Shown: positions 1-8,117 of the stretch, piece after piece
How the letters are laid out: every line of letters starts with the position of its first letter
Position numbering within the stretch: the first letter of the stretch is position 1
Notes under the pieces: model-generated
What the model was told of the DNA's origin: nothing
Seen by the model: the letters and a program-made list of their open reading frames with translations, nothing else
Database searches by the model: none
DNA from: an uncultured SAR116 cluster alpha proteobacterium
GTDB taxonomy: Bacteria; Pseudomonadota; Alphaproteobacteria; Puniceispirillales; GCA-002684695
DNA length: 64,000 bases
Assembly (NCBI GenBank): GCA_902532475.1
Contig: CACAIE010000006.1
Location: forward strand, 1 to 64,000
Direction of reading: 5' to 3'
Position numbers and translations under genes: made by a program

Positions 1-1
1 T

Positions 2-259
2 AACGAAAAACTTCATTGGATGAATAGAAGGGCAAATTTATTTATAGGTGGTGTTAGAAGTCCTCAAAAAGAAGGTTCAATTATAAAAATTGGCAATGTT
101 AAGTTAGAGGTGAGACAAGAAACCGCTCCATGTGAAATGATGGAAAAAGTGAAAACAGGTTTATTTAAAGCACTGGAAAAAAATTGGAGAGGTGGTGTTT
201 GTTGTAAAGTAATTGAGCCAGGTCATATTTCAATTGGTGATGATGTTCAAATAACATAA
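2..259 (+). CDS. MOSC-domain protein, C-terminal part (cut by window edge)
   Basis: The reading frame is open from the first bases and ends in TAA, so only the last 85 codons are present. The protein contains GSIIKIG, the ETAPCEMM segment and the closing WRGGVCCKV...G...IGDDVQI stretch. These are typical of the beta-barrel MOSC domain found at the end of molybdenum-cofactor sulfurases and of YiiM-like proteins. The cysteine in APCEMM fits the conserved MOSC cysteine. MOSC proteins bind sulfur or the molybdenum cofactor; the exact role here is not visible. The internal ATG at 20 is probably not the real start, because homologous sequence continues upstream of it. Confidence 0.75.
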   Translation, partial: NEKLHWMNRRANLFIGGVRSPQKEGSIIKIGNVKLEVRQETAPCEMMEKVKTGLFKALEKNWRGGVCCKVIEPGHISIGDDVQIT

Positions 260-293
260 AAAAACTCTGCCAATTTTTGGCAGAGTTTTTTAT
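260..293 (+). terminator. Rho-independent terminator after the MOSC gene
   Basis: The arms AACTCTGCCAA and TTGGCAGAGTT form a perfect stem with a very short T-rich loop and run into a T tract. It begins directly at the MOSC stop codon. Confidence 0.85.
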
Positions 294-403
294 TTCTGGG
301 AGGAAACTATAAATTATATACCATATCAAATAGTTTAACAGTTGATCTTTTATTGAAAATAATTGTTTCTAATTTGGAAACAATGGAAAATTAAGCTTAT
401 AAA

Positions 404-862
404 ATGAAAAAACTTCAATGTATCATACATGCGCCTTCAAAAAATACCTTATTAATTAAACAAAAAGTAACTGATGCATTGATAGAGAAAACTTCAAATT
501 TAGATATATCAATATCAAGCCCTTTTGAAACTAACGCTAAAGATATTCTTGAAGCTGATGGATTGCTTATAGGAACCACAGAAAATTTAGCGAGCATGGC
601 AGGTGCGACAAAAGATTTTTTTGATAGAACTTACTATGATTTGCTAGGGAAAAAAGAGGGTTTACCTATAGTGATTTGGGTTAGAGCTGGACATGATGGC
701 ACTGGAACAGTTAAGCAATTAACAGGCATTATAACAGGTTTGAGATGGAAACTGGTTCAAAAGATATTGGTTTGCCACGGTGAATGGAGCAAGAGATTTA
801 TAGATGAATGCACAGAATTAGGTTTAGGCCTTGCGATAGGCCTGGAGTCAAATATTTATTGA
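404..862 (+). CDS. Flavodoxin-like / NADPH-dependent FMN reductase family protein
   Basis: A 152-residue single-domain protein. It keeps the flavodoxin-fold landmarks: an N-terminal beta strand (LQCIIHAPS), the acidic ADGLLIGTTENLASMAGATKDFFDR segment that in this family packs against FMN, and a central IVIWVRAGHDGTG loop. Such proteins bind FMN and act as small electron carriers or quinone/azo reductases in the cytoplasm. The usual phosphate-binding loop (SxTGxT) is not evident; APSKNT occupies its place, so flavin binding is probable rather than certain. The gene overlaps the convergent pcs gene by seven bases at its 3' end. Confidence 0.6.
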   Translation: MKKLQCIIHAPSKNTLLIKQKVTDALIEKTSNLDISISSPFETNAKDILEADGLLIGTTENLASMAGATKDFFDRTYYDLLGKKEGLPIVIWVRAGHDGTGTVKQLTGIITGLRWKLVQKILVCHGEWSKRFIDECTELGLGLAIGLESNIY

Positions 863-1608
863 GTCTGTTTTGAGATTGTTCTTATTACAGAAATACCAAA
901 AAAATAAAATGATGAAGCGATCCACAACCAAAATATAAGGTTTGAAATTGTCCCAGCTTCATTGGGCTGAAATCTTTCATGTATCAACCTAAAGGAGGTT
1001 GCACCCCATAAAACAGTCATTGGTATAGTGATGGGCCTCCATGCTTTTACTCTTAATGGATGAATTAATTTGATGGGAGCGAAGGTTAAGATACAACAAA
1101 CTCCAATAACTATAAGATTGGTAAACTGACTTGTCTCAAGTAAAAAGAAATAAAGAACTAATACGTTCCAAAACGCTGCAAAGCCTTTAAAATAATAATC
1201 AGAAGTTTTCATAGACGTGTCAGCAAAAGTATAGCAACTCACTGCCATTATAGCTGCGGCGGCTGGTATGGAGAAATCCTCAGGAACCATTTCAAACCAA
1301 TATATCATAAGAGCAGGAAGAACTGAGTAATTAAACATATCTACAACATTGTCTAATGAAGCTCCGTCAACTTGAGGTGTAACCTGAGAGACTTTAGCTA
1401 ATCTAGCTAAAGTTCCGTCAACACCATCTACGAGAAGTGCTAGTCCCATAAAAATAAATGCTAACTCTTGTTTTCCTTCAAAAACTGCAATTAAACCCAA
1501 AAAACCTAAAACAATTCCTGATGTAGTAAAACTATGAACTGCCCATGCAGCAGCCTTTGCACGGGCTTTATGTTTTTTCTCATTAATTTCTGTTTCAGAA
1601 ATTGACAT
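856..1608 (-). CDS. pcs: Phosphatidylcholine synthase (CDP-alcohol phosphatidyltransferase)
   Basis: A 250-residue multi-spanning membrane protein. It carries the CDP-alcohol phosphotransferase signature, DGTLAR followed by DGASLDNVVD, which supplies the paired aspartates that bind metal and the CDP-diacylglycerol. Pcs condenses choline directly with CDP-diacylglycerol, a route characteristic of alphaproteobacteria and some other host- or ocean-associated bacteria. The length matches the family (about 240 residues), and the VTPQVDGASLDNVVDMFNY surroundings are typical of Pcs rather than PgsA or PssA. It implies that the cell makes phosphatidylcholine when choline is available. It is transcribed alone, convergent to the flavodoxin gene. 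Confidence 0.88.
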   Translation of the reverse strand: MSISETEINEKKHKARAKAAAWAVHSFTTSGIVLGFLGLIAVFEGKQELAFIFMGLALLVDGVDGTLARLAKVSQVTPQVDGASLDNVVDMFNYSVLPALMIYWFEMVPEDFSIPAAAAIMAVSCYTFADTSMKTSDYYFKGFAAFWNVLVLYFFLLETSQFTNLIVIGVCCILTFAPIKLIHPLRVKAWRPITIPMTVLWGATSFRLIHERFQPNEAGTISNLIFWLWIASSFYFFGISVIRTISKQTQ

Positions 1609-1764
1609 TTTATAAAATTCGTAAGCAATTGTTTATTAAGATAATATTACAAATATAAATATTTTATTGCAATACTGAAATAAAGTTTAAAATTTATTGA
1701 AGAATCTTAAAAAAAATGACAGAATTTATAAATTACATAAATTTTATTTTATAGGTATATAACT

Positions 1765-2478
1765 ATGGGACATTTAGATGAAAAAAGACAGCTTGCCGCT
1801 GCTTTTAGATGGTTTGCCCGTTTGGATATGAATGAAGGTGTAGCAAACCACTTTAGCTTAGCAGTTTCTGATGATGGACAAAAATTTTTAATGAACCCAG
1901 TTGGTAAATATTGGTCAAAAATCAAGTCAAGTGATATCTTGGAATTAGATGCCAGAAATGAACCAGAAAACATTGGCCCGGTTGTGGATGAAACAGCTTG
2001 GTGTATTCACGGCGCTATTCATAGAAAAGTTCCAAATGCTCGGTGCGTTATGCACCTTCACCCCAGATATTCTACAGCCCTATCATGTCTTAAAGATCCA
2101 AAGTTACCCGCTCTAAACCAAGAAAGCATGATGTTTTTTAATAGAGTTTCCTACGATTTAGAATTTGGTGGTCTTGGAGTTGGTGATGAAGGTGAAAGGA
2201 TAGCAAGTAAAATTGGAAATAATTCTATACTTATGATGGGACAACATGGCATTCTTGTTATAGGATCAAGTGTAGCTGAAACTTTTGATAAAATGTATTA
2301 TTTTGAAAGGGCTGCGAGGATATATATTACTGCACTCCAAACAGGCAAAGAATTGATATTTTCCTCAGATGAGATTGCAGAAAAAACAGCCCAACAATCT
2401 GAAAATTATTTTTCAGACCTCCACTTTAATGCTGTTCTTGATGTTTTAAATGAGGAAGAACCCGAGTATCTTAATTAA
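1765..2478 (+). CDS. Class II aldolase/adducin family protein
   Basis: A 237-residue protein of the zinc-dependent class II aldolase/adducin fold. The ATG-proximal RWFARLDMNEGVANHFSLAV segment, the HLHPRYSTAL zinc-ligand motif (two histidines) and the later GQHGILVIG histidine are all present. Family members cleave or epimerise sugar phosphates such as fuculose- or ribulose-phosphate, or act on related keto acids. This one resembles the broad, uncharacterised branch often annotated simply as class II aldolase. It stands alone between divergent pcs and the GMC oxidoreductase, so context gives no substrate. Confidence 0.85.
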   Translation: MGHLDEKRQLAAAFRWFARLDMNEGVANHFSLAVSDDGQKFLMNPVGKYWSKIKSSDILELDARNEPENIGPVVDETAWCIHGAIHRKVPNARCVMHLHPRYSTALSCLKDPKLPALNQESMMFFNRVSYDLEFGGLGVGDEGERIASKIGNNSILMMGQHGILVIGSSVAETFDKMYYFERAARIYITALQTGKELIFSSDEIAEKTAQQSENYFSDLHFNAVLDVLNEEEPEYLN

Positions 2479-2550
2479 TGATAATAAAGGATTTTTCCAT
2501 TTTATTGAAAATTCTATCGAGAAGTATTTAGCACTTGATCCTTAAGTGGG

Positions 2551-4194
2551 TTAAGATTTAAATGGTGTTAAATTTGACCGGGGCAAAGGATCTTTCCCTA
2601 GTATCATGTCGGATGCTTTTTCTCCTGCCATTATACTTGGAGCATTAATATTCCCATTTGTTATTCTTGGGAAAATTGACGCATCTACAACTCTCAAATT
2701 TTGGACGCCAATAACTTTGCATTCCGGATCAACGACTGACATAGGATCATTGATACTTCCCATCTTCATTGTTCCGCAAGGGTGGTAAGCACTTTGAGCT
2801 TTTTCTCTGATAAATTCATCTATATCATTATTTGAAACTTTTTTATTTCCAGGTTGGATTTCTTTACCACAAAATTTTGATAATGAGGGTTGATTTAAAA
2901 TTTTTCTTGTAATTTTAATACAATTTCTAAAATCCTCCCAATCATCTGGATGACTCATATAATTGAATTTAATTTCTGGTTTCAATTTTAGATTATTGCT
3001 AGTAATGCGAACCCAACCTCTTGATTTAGACCTCATTGGCCCTACATGAAATTGAAATCCATGACCTTTAATAGCAGAGCTCCCATCATAATTAATAGCA
3101 ACAGGCAATAGATGGTATTGAATGTCTGGATAAGGAATATTACTTTTTGAACGAATAAATCCTAATGTTTCAAAATGATTTGTTGCTCCTAAGCCAGATT
3201 TAAATAAAAGCCATTGCATTCCAATAAAGGCTTTTGAAATTGGATTCATATGTTTGTATAAAGAAATAGGTTTTTTACTTTCAACTTGAAAGTATACTTC
3301 TAAATGGTCTTGAAGGTTTTCACCTACACCAGGTCTATTTTCTATTATTTCAACATTATTTTTTTTAAGTAGTTTTGATGGTCCAATTCCAGAGCGCTGT
3401 AATATTAAAGGACTACTAATACTGCCAGCAGAACAGATAATTTCTCTAGATGCATAAAGTGTTTTATTGATTCCATTATGATTAAATAAAACACCTTTTG
3501 CTGTTTTATTTGAAAAAATTATTTTCTCTACAAGGGCGTTTTTGAATAATTTTAGTTTAGTTGATTTTAGCGCAGGCCTTAAATAAGCGTTTGCAGTTGA
3601 CCACCTTCTACCTTTCCATATTGTCATGTCGGCGGGTCCAAACCCGTCCTGCTGATAACCATTATAGTCCTTTGTTGTTAAGAAACCTGCCTCACTAGCA
3701 GCTCTAACTACAGCATCGTGGAGAGGGTTCTCTCTGATTCCTTTAGTGATATGTACAGGGCCACTAATTCCTCTCCAACCCTGTTCACCCCCATGTGAAT
3801 TTTCTTGTCTTATAAAATAAGGTAGAACGTCAGAGAAACCCCAGCCTTTTGCACCACTTTTTTCCCAATAATCAAAATCACAAGCATTTCCTCTGACATA
3901 AATCATTCCATTTATTGAAGAGGATCCACCAATCACTTTTCCTCTTGGGCAGGCTAACTTTCTTCCATTGAGGTGAACTTCAGGTTCTGAGGTATAACCC
4001 CAATTATAACGTTTCATATTCATTGGATAAGACAAAGCAGCAGGCATTTGTATTAATGGTCCAAAATCACTGCCGCCGTACTCAAGAAGCGCAACTTTAT
4101 ATTTTTTTTCTTCAGTTAATCTGAATGCTAACGAAGAACCGGCAGACCCTGCACCAATAATTATGTAATCAAAAGTACTAATTTTTTTCTCCAA
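2551..4194 (-). CDS. GMC-family FAD oxidoreductase (choline dehydrogenase-like)
   Basis: A 547-residue protein of the glucose-methanol-choline oxidoreductase family. Residues about 8-40 form the FAD Rossmann motif (IIGAGSAGSSLAFRL). The ACPRGKVIGGSSSINGMIYVRG block is the first GMC signature, and GSISSPLILQRSGIGP the second. The C-terminal SAYHPCGTMKMG and NGNINAPSIMAGEKASDMI segments contain the catalytic histidine region. Such enzymes oxidise primary alcohols, including choline to betaine aldehyde. No betaine aldehyde dehydrogenase or choline porter is adjacent, so betA cannot be claimed. It is followed downstream on the other strand by an aldolase gene and preceded by an iron alcohol dehydrogenase that may be co-transcribed. 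Confidence 0.88.
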   Translation of the reverse strand: MEKKISTFDYIIIGAGSAGSSLAFRLTEEKKYKVALLEYGGSDFGPLIQMPAALSYPMNMKRYNWGYTSEPEVHLNGRKLACPRGKVIGGSSSINGMIYVRGNACDFDYWEKSGAKGWGFSDVLPYFIRQENSHGGEQGWRGISGPVHITKGIRENPLHDAVVRAASEAGFLTTKDYNGYQQDGFGPADMTIWKGRRWSTANAYLRPALKSTKLKLFKNALVEKIIFSNKTAKGVLFNHNGINKTLYASREIICSAGSISSPLILQRSGIGPSKLLKKNNVEIIENRPGVGENLQDHLEVYFQVESKKPISLYKHMNPISKAFIGMQWLLFKSGLGATNHFETLGFIRSKSNIPYPDIQYHLLPVAINYDGSSAIKGHGFQFHVGPMRSKSRGWVRITSNNLKLKPEIKFNYMSHPDDWEDFRNCIKITRKILNQPSLSKFCGKEIQPGNKKVSNNDIDEFIREKAQSAYHPCGTMKMGSINDPMSVVDPECKVIGVQNLRVVDASIFPRITNGNINAPSIMAGEKASDMILGKDPLPRSNLTPFKS

Positions 4195-4262
4195 AAAATC
4201 AAACTAGAAAAACTATATCTAAGAATTTAAATTTTATCATGTTAATTATGTTTAAGAAGATT

Positions 4263-5423
4263 TTAACGAGTTTTAAGAACTGAATCTTTGATTATACTTT
4301 CAAGTTCATTAATGCTTGCAACCCTAGGGTTAGTAAGTGCAGCGGCATCCTTGTTTGATTTTATAGCCAATTCATTAATTTTATCATTTTTGACGCCAAT
4401 CTTGCCAAGACCATCTGGAATTTCTAAATCGTCCAATAGATTACAAATATTAGAGTAAAGATCATCAAATTTACCAGGTTTCTCGTATAATGCGAAATGC
4501 ATAAAGTTGATTTTTTGAGATATTGCATTTTTATTAAATTGTAAAATTTTGGGCAACAAGATAGCATTAGTAAGGCCATGTTGTGTGTTATATACTGCCC
4601 CTACCATATGGCTAATTGCATGGACTAACCCTAATCCTTTAAGAAATGAAATGCCTGTTAAACAAGAACCAATTAACATGCCGCCTCTAGATGCAATATT
4701 ATCAGGGTTTTGATAAACTTCTGATAAATGACTGCCAATCAACTTTAGCCCTTCAAGGGCCATCCCATCTGCAACGGAATACAAAGAATTAACACTATAA
4801 GCCTCTATTCCATGAACCAAGGCATCCACACCTGTCCAAGCAGTTAAAGGTTTTGGTAAGCCTAACGTTAATTTAGGATCTAAAATAGCAGCTATGGGCT
4901 TTTGATTTGGGTGCCAAATGCATAGTTTCATACCTAATTCAGAATTAGTGATCATTGCTGTGCTTTCAGTTTCAGCTCCTGTTCCTGCTGTAGTAGGGAT
5001 ACAAATAAGTGGAGGAAAGTTGTTTAATTTAGTGATTGGAGGTTTGTCATAATCAAATTCCCATAACCCTTGAGGGTTATTAGCAATAAGGCTTATTGCC
5101 TTACCACCATCCATGCCAGAGCCACCACCAATAGCTATTATAGAGTCATGACTTCCATTTTTAAAAGCAAGTTTGCCATTATTAATTTCTTTATCCAATG
5201 GATTAGGACTTATTTCTGAAAATAAATTACATGTAATATGTGAATTATTCAGATCTTTAAGAAGGCCATTTATAAAAGGTAATGTTTTAGTTCCTCTATC
5301 AGTCACAACTAATGGCCGTTTTAGGTTGTTTAGTTTACATAAATTAGGCAACTCTTTTATTCTGTCTGGGCCATAATAAATTGGGATAGGAAAAGACCAA
5401 TCGGTATTGCTTAAAAAGTCCAT
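4263..5423 (-). CDS. Iron-containing (group III) alcohol dehydrogenase
   Basis: A 386-residue protein with the usual family length. IAIGGGSGMDGGKA is the NAD-binding glycine-rich loop, and IPTTAGTGAETE is the second nucleotide contact. The metal ligands fit D and H in GVDALVHGIEAY and the histidines in LGLVHAISHMVGAVYNTQHG. It oxidises an alcohol or reduces an aldehyde with NAD(P). It lies 68 bp upstream of the GMC oxidoreductase on the same strand, so both may handle one alcohol/aldehyde pair; this is inference. Confidence 0.9.
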   Translation of the reverse strand: MDFLSNTDWSFPIPIYYGPDRIKELPNLCKLNNLKRPLVVTDRGTKTLPFINGLLKDLNNSHITCNLFSEISPNPLDKEINNGKLAFKNGSHDSIIAIGGGSGMDGGKAISLIANNPQGLWEFDYDKPPITKLNNFPPLICIPTTAGTGAETESTAMITNSELGMKLCIWHPNQKPIAAILDPKLTLGLPKPLTAWTGVDALVHGIEAYSVNSLYSVADGMALEGLKLIGSHLSEVYQNPDNIASRGGMLIGSCLTGISFLKGLGLVHAISHMVGAVYNTQHGLTNAILLPKILQFNKNAISQKINFMHFALYEKPGKFDDLYSNICNLLDDLEIPDGLGKIGVKNDKINELAIKSNKDAAALTNPRVASINELESIIKDSVLKTR

Positions 5424-5498
5424 ATTTCTCTCAAAATTAATCTTTTTTTAAGTAAAACATTGAATATCAAAAGTAAATAAATAACTTTTTGAATGAGT

Positions 5499-6374
5499 TT
5501 AGTGAAGTTTTTTTGAAGTTTCGTCTTTTATAGAAAGTTTTTTCTCTCGCCATATAATTATTAGACCTGATAAAACTATTCCAATAACACCTGGAAAAAG
5601 TTGACTAATGGGTGCCTCACTGAAAAATACCCATCCTAGCAAAAATGAAGATGGTATTCCTAAATATTCAAAGGGGGCTAAAGTGCTTGGAGAAACAAGC
5701 CTATAGGCATAGCTAAAAAGAATTGAAGCCAAGCCGCCTAAAATACCTATTAAAATCATAAGTCCCCAATGTGAATTATTCTGGATATGAGAATACTCAG
5801 TTGTTGATAAAAGAATTAAAAATGATCCTAAATATGAAAAATTTATAGAATAAAAATTGATTTTTGCACTTGAAAAATTTTCTGGAATAAACTTTAGAAC
5901 AATATTTGAAATTGCCCAAAATAAAGCAGCTAATAATGGTAAGATAGAATAATAATTGAACACTTCACTTGTTGGGTTCATTATGATTAACACCCCTACA
6001 AAACCAATGATGATTGCTGACCATCTAAAAATCCCTATTCTCTCCCCCAGGATGACTATAGATAAAATTACAATGAATATTGGTGAAGAAAATGTTAACG
6101 TTGTTGCTGTTGCAAAGCTCATATTAATGATGGAAATATAATAAAAAATTTGCATTAGCACAAAACTAATTCCTCTCAAAAAACAAAGAAGTAGAAATTT
6201 TTTGGTTATATCTTTGAAAATAAATGATATTTCTTTTGTTAAAATCAAAAGGAATAAAATTGGAGCTATTGCAAAAAAATTTCTAAAAAAAGCTAATTGT
6301 GTCGTTGGGTATAAGTTTCCTAACGACTTAACAATAACACCATAGAAATCAACAAAAACTATACCCAATAACAT
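5499..6374 (-). CDS. EamA-family (DMT superfamily) transporter
   Basis: A 291-residue hydrophobic protein with about ten membrane helices and two EamA repeats. The second repeat carries SPSTLAPFEYLGIPSSFLLGW and a conserved glutamate (GWVFFSEAP). Members move metabolites or drugs; the substrate is unknown. The only ATG places the start inside what looks like the first helix. The frame stays open for twelve more codons upstream (FFLAILS precedes the methionine), but these hold no ATG, GTG or TTG. The start is therefore either this ATG without a visible ribosome binding site, or a non-canonical codon upstream. Confidence 0.85.
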   Translation of the reverse strand: MLLGIVFVDFYGVIVKSLGNLYPTTQLAFFRNFFAIAPILFLLILTKEISFIFKDITKKFLLLCFLRGISFVLMQIFYYISIINMSFATATTLTFSSPIFIVILSIVILGERIGIFRWSAIIIGFVGVLIIMNPTSEVFNYYSILPLLAALFWAISNIVLKFIPENFSSAKINFYSINFSYLGSFLILLSTTEYSHIQNNSHWGLMILIGILGGLASILFSYAYRLVSPSTLAPFEYLGIPSSFLLGWVFFSEAPISQLFPGVIGIVLSGLIIIWREKKLSIKDETSKKLH

Positions 6375-6461
6375 GGAAAGTATTGCTAAAAAAACTTTAT
6401 TATATTTTTCTAAAAAAATGAGAATGCCTTCAAGTATAACTAAATTTAAAATTATAGAATA

Positions 6462-6758
6462 TTAATTTTTGATTTCTAAATCAATACCAATACTGGAACC
6501 TCTTGAACTGCTAAAACCAAAATATAGTTTTGGAAAAATGGTTTTCTTATTAAGGTTAGAATTTTGCTTAGTAAAGTTTATTTCGAAAGGGCACTTTTCA
6601 TCTCTATTAAACATTAAATATTTTTTGTTGCTTTCACATTTATAAAAACATTTAATTTCATTCAAAATAATTTGAGTTTCAGATAAATGACAGCTTTCAG
6701 AGAAAACAGAAGTAGGAAAGCAAATTATAAACGAGATAATAAAAATTAATAATTTCAA
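6462..6758 (-). CDS. Small secreted protein of unknown function
   Basis: A 98-residue protein with a clear Sec signal peptide: MKLL, a hydrophobic run, and a likely cleavage near VFS-ES. The mature part has four cysteines (CHLSETQ, CFYKC, CPFEI), compatible with disulfides in the periplasm. I do not recognise a family. The next gene upstream on the same strand also encodes a small exported protein, 21 bp away, so the two are probably co-expressed. Confidence 0.5.
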   Translation of the reverse strand: MKLLIFIISFIICFPTSVFSESCHLSETQIILNEIKCFYKCESNKKYLMFNRDEKCPFEINFTKQNSNLNKKTIFPKLYFGFSSSRGSSIGIDLEIKN

Positions 6759-6779
6759 GATTTAGTTTCTTGATATTTA

Positions 6780-6983
6780 TTAATATTCACAAATTGATCC
6801 AATAGAGCCATCTATATTTTTTTGTTTGAAATATATCTTTTTATCAATTGTAAAAGCAAAACCACTATCTTTTTCTCCAGAAGTACACGATACTTCACCA
6901 ATATACTCCCAGTTAGGGTTGTCATTTCCAATATCTGTCATCACAAATCCAAATATTGACATACTAACTAATAATGTAAACAT
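6780..6983 (-). CDS. Small exported protein of unknown function
   Basis: The chosen start at 6983 gives 67 residues and is preceded by a good ribosome binding site (AGGAAG, seven to eight bases upstream). Longer versions beginning at 7010 (ATG) or 7037 (TTG) lack one. The N-terminus is hydrophobic (MFTLLVSMSIFGFVM), consistent with a signal sequence or anchor. The rest contains WEYIGEVSCTSGEKDSGFAF and two cysteines. No family is recognised. It sits 21 bp upstream of another small secreted protein gene. Confidence 0.45.
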   Translation of the reverse strand: MFTLLVSMSIFGFVMTDIGNDNPNWEYIGEVSCTSGEKDSGFAFTIDKKIYFKQKNIDGSIGSICEY

Positions 6984-7110
6984 TTTATAACTTCCTTTAA
7001 TTATTTTCATATATTTTGTATTATTAAATCTAGGCAAAAAATTCTCTTAAATAAGGCAATTTTGTGTATTAATAACGTAAATTAAAAATAAATTGTTATA
7101 GGCTAATTAA

Positions 7111-7650
7111 ATGAAAACTATAATTGCTTTAATATTGTCATTGATTTCAACCAATGTTTACGGTGATACCGTTGTGGAAAATTTTAACTCAAATCCAGGG
7201 AATCGCTGGCAGTTTTTTACTGACCAAGTTATGGGAGGCAAGTCTAATGGGAAGCTAGAGTTTTTTTTTGAAGAAAATGACCATTTTGCAAGAATGACCG
7301 GGGATGTTTCAATTAAAAATAATGGTGGTTTTATTCAGTTTAGAACGGACATAATTAAAAAATTAGATGATAGTTTTAAAGGTATTAAACTAAAAGTTCG
7401 TGGTAATAATCAAAATTATTTTATTCATATAAGAACAACGGGTTCGGTCTTACCATGGCAATATTATGACAAAGAGTTTTTTGCCTCAAATGAATGGAGT
7501 GAGGTTGAATTAAAATTCACAGATTTTAAAAAATCTAGTACTTTTATGAGAAAAAAATTTAAAGCTTCTAGTGTTAAAACTATAGGCATTGTAGCTTATG
7601 GCAGAGAACATAAAGCTAAAATTGAAGTTAGTGAGATTTCTATTTACTAA
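7111..7650 (+). CDS. CIA30-family (NADH:ubiquinone oxidoreductase intermediate-associated protein 30-like) protein
   Basis: A 179-residue exported protein with a signal peptide ending near NVYG-DT. The remainder matches the CIA30 jelly-roll domain: WQFFTDQVMGGKSNG near the N-terminus, a middle DVSIKNNGGFIQFR strand, then GIKLKVRGNNQNYFIHIRT and LPWQYYDKEFFA. Mitochondrial relatives assist complex I assembly. In bacteria the fold is common in secreted proteins and may bind carbohydrate or another ligand, so the complex I role should not be assumed. It lies 9 bp upstream of a GNAT gene on the same strand. Confidence 0.8.
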   Translation: MKTIIALILSLISTNVYGDTVVENFNSNPGNRWQFFTDQVMGGKSNGKLEFFFEENDHFARMTGDVSIKNNGGFIQFRTDIIKKLDDSFKGIKLKVRGNNQNYFIHIRTTGSVLPWQYYDKEFFASNEWSEVELKFTDFKKSSTFMRKKFKASSVKTIGIVAYGREHKAKIEVSEISIY

Positions 7651-7659
7651 GAAAATTTA

Positions 7660-8112
7660 ATGATGAACTACGATATACTATTTCTACATTTGGATCATTA
7701 TAAAAAATGGTTAAACTTATATTACAAATACGCTGAATACTATCAAGTAGAAGTTCCTGAAAATAACTTTAACCTTACCTGGGAATGGCTTAATGATATA
7801 AATCATCCCTTGAGAGGTATAGTTGCTAGTTTTGAAAACTCTTTAATTGGCTTTGCACATTTTCGATCAATGCCAAGTCCATTAGATTCTTGTAACATTG
7901 GGTTTTTAGATGACTTATATGTATTGCCAGAATATAGAGGAAATAAAATTGGTCGCTCTTTGATAGAAAAGGTAAAAAAAGAAGGTGAAAAACAAGGTTG
8001 GCCTTATATAAATTGGATTACAAAAGATGATAATTATCCTGCTAGAACCTTATATGATAAAATAGCCAATAAAACTGATTGGAACTATTACGAACTTATA
8101 GTTAAAGAATAG
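7660..8112 (+). CDS. GNAT-family N-acetyltransferase
   Basis: A 150-residue protein with the GNAT fold. IGFLDDLYVLPEYRGNKIGRSL contains beta4 and the acetyl-CoA pyrophosphate loop (RGNKIGRSL matches Q/RxxGxG/A). The later YPARTLYDKIA helix is typical of the family C-terminus. The acceptor is unknown. The start has two adjacent ATG codons; either could be used. It is probably expressed with the CIA30 gene 9 bp upstream and is convergent with the flavoprotein gene that ends the catabolic island. Confidence 0.85.
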   Translation: MMNYDILFLHLDHYKKWLNLYYKYAEYYQVEVPENNFNLTWEWLNDINHPLRGIVASFENSLIGFAHFRSMPSPLDSCNIGFLDDLYVLPEYRGNKIGRSLIEKVKKEGEKQGWPYINWITKDDNYPARTLYDKIANKTDWNYYELIVKE

Positions 8113-8117
8113 TATAT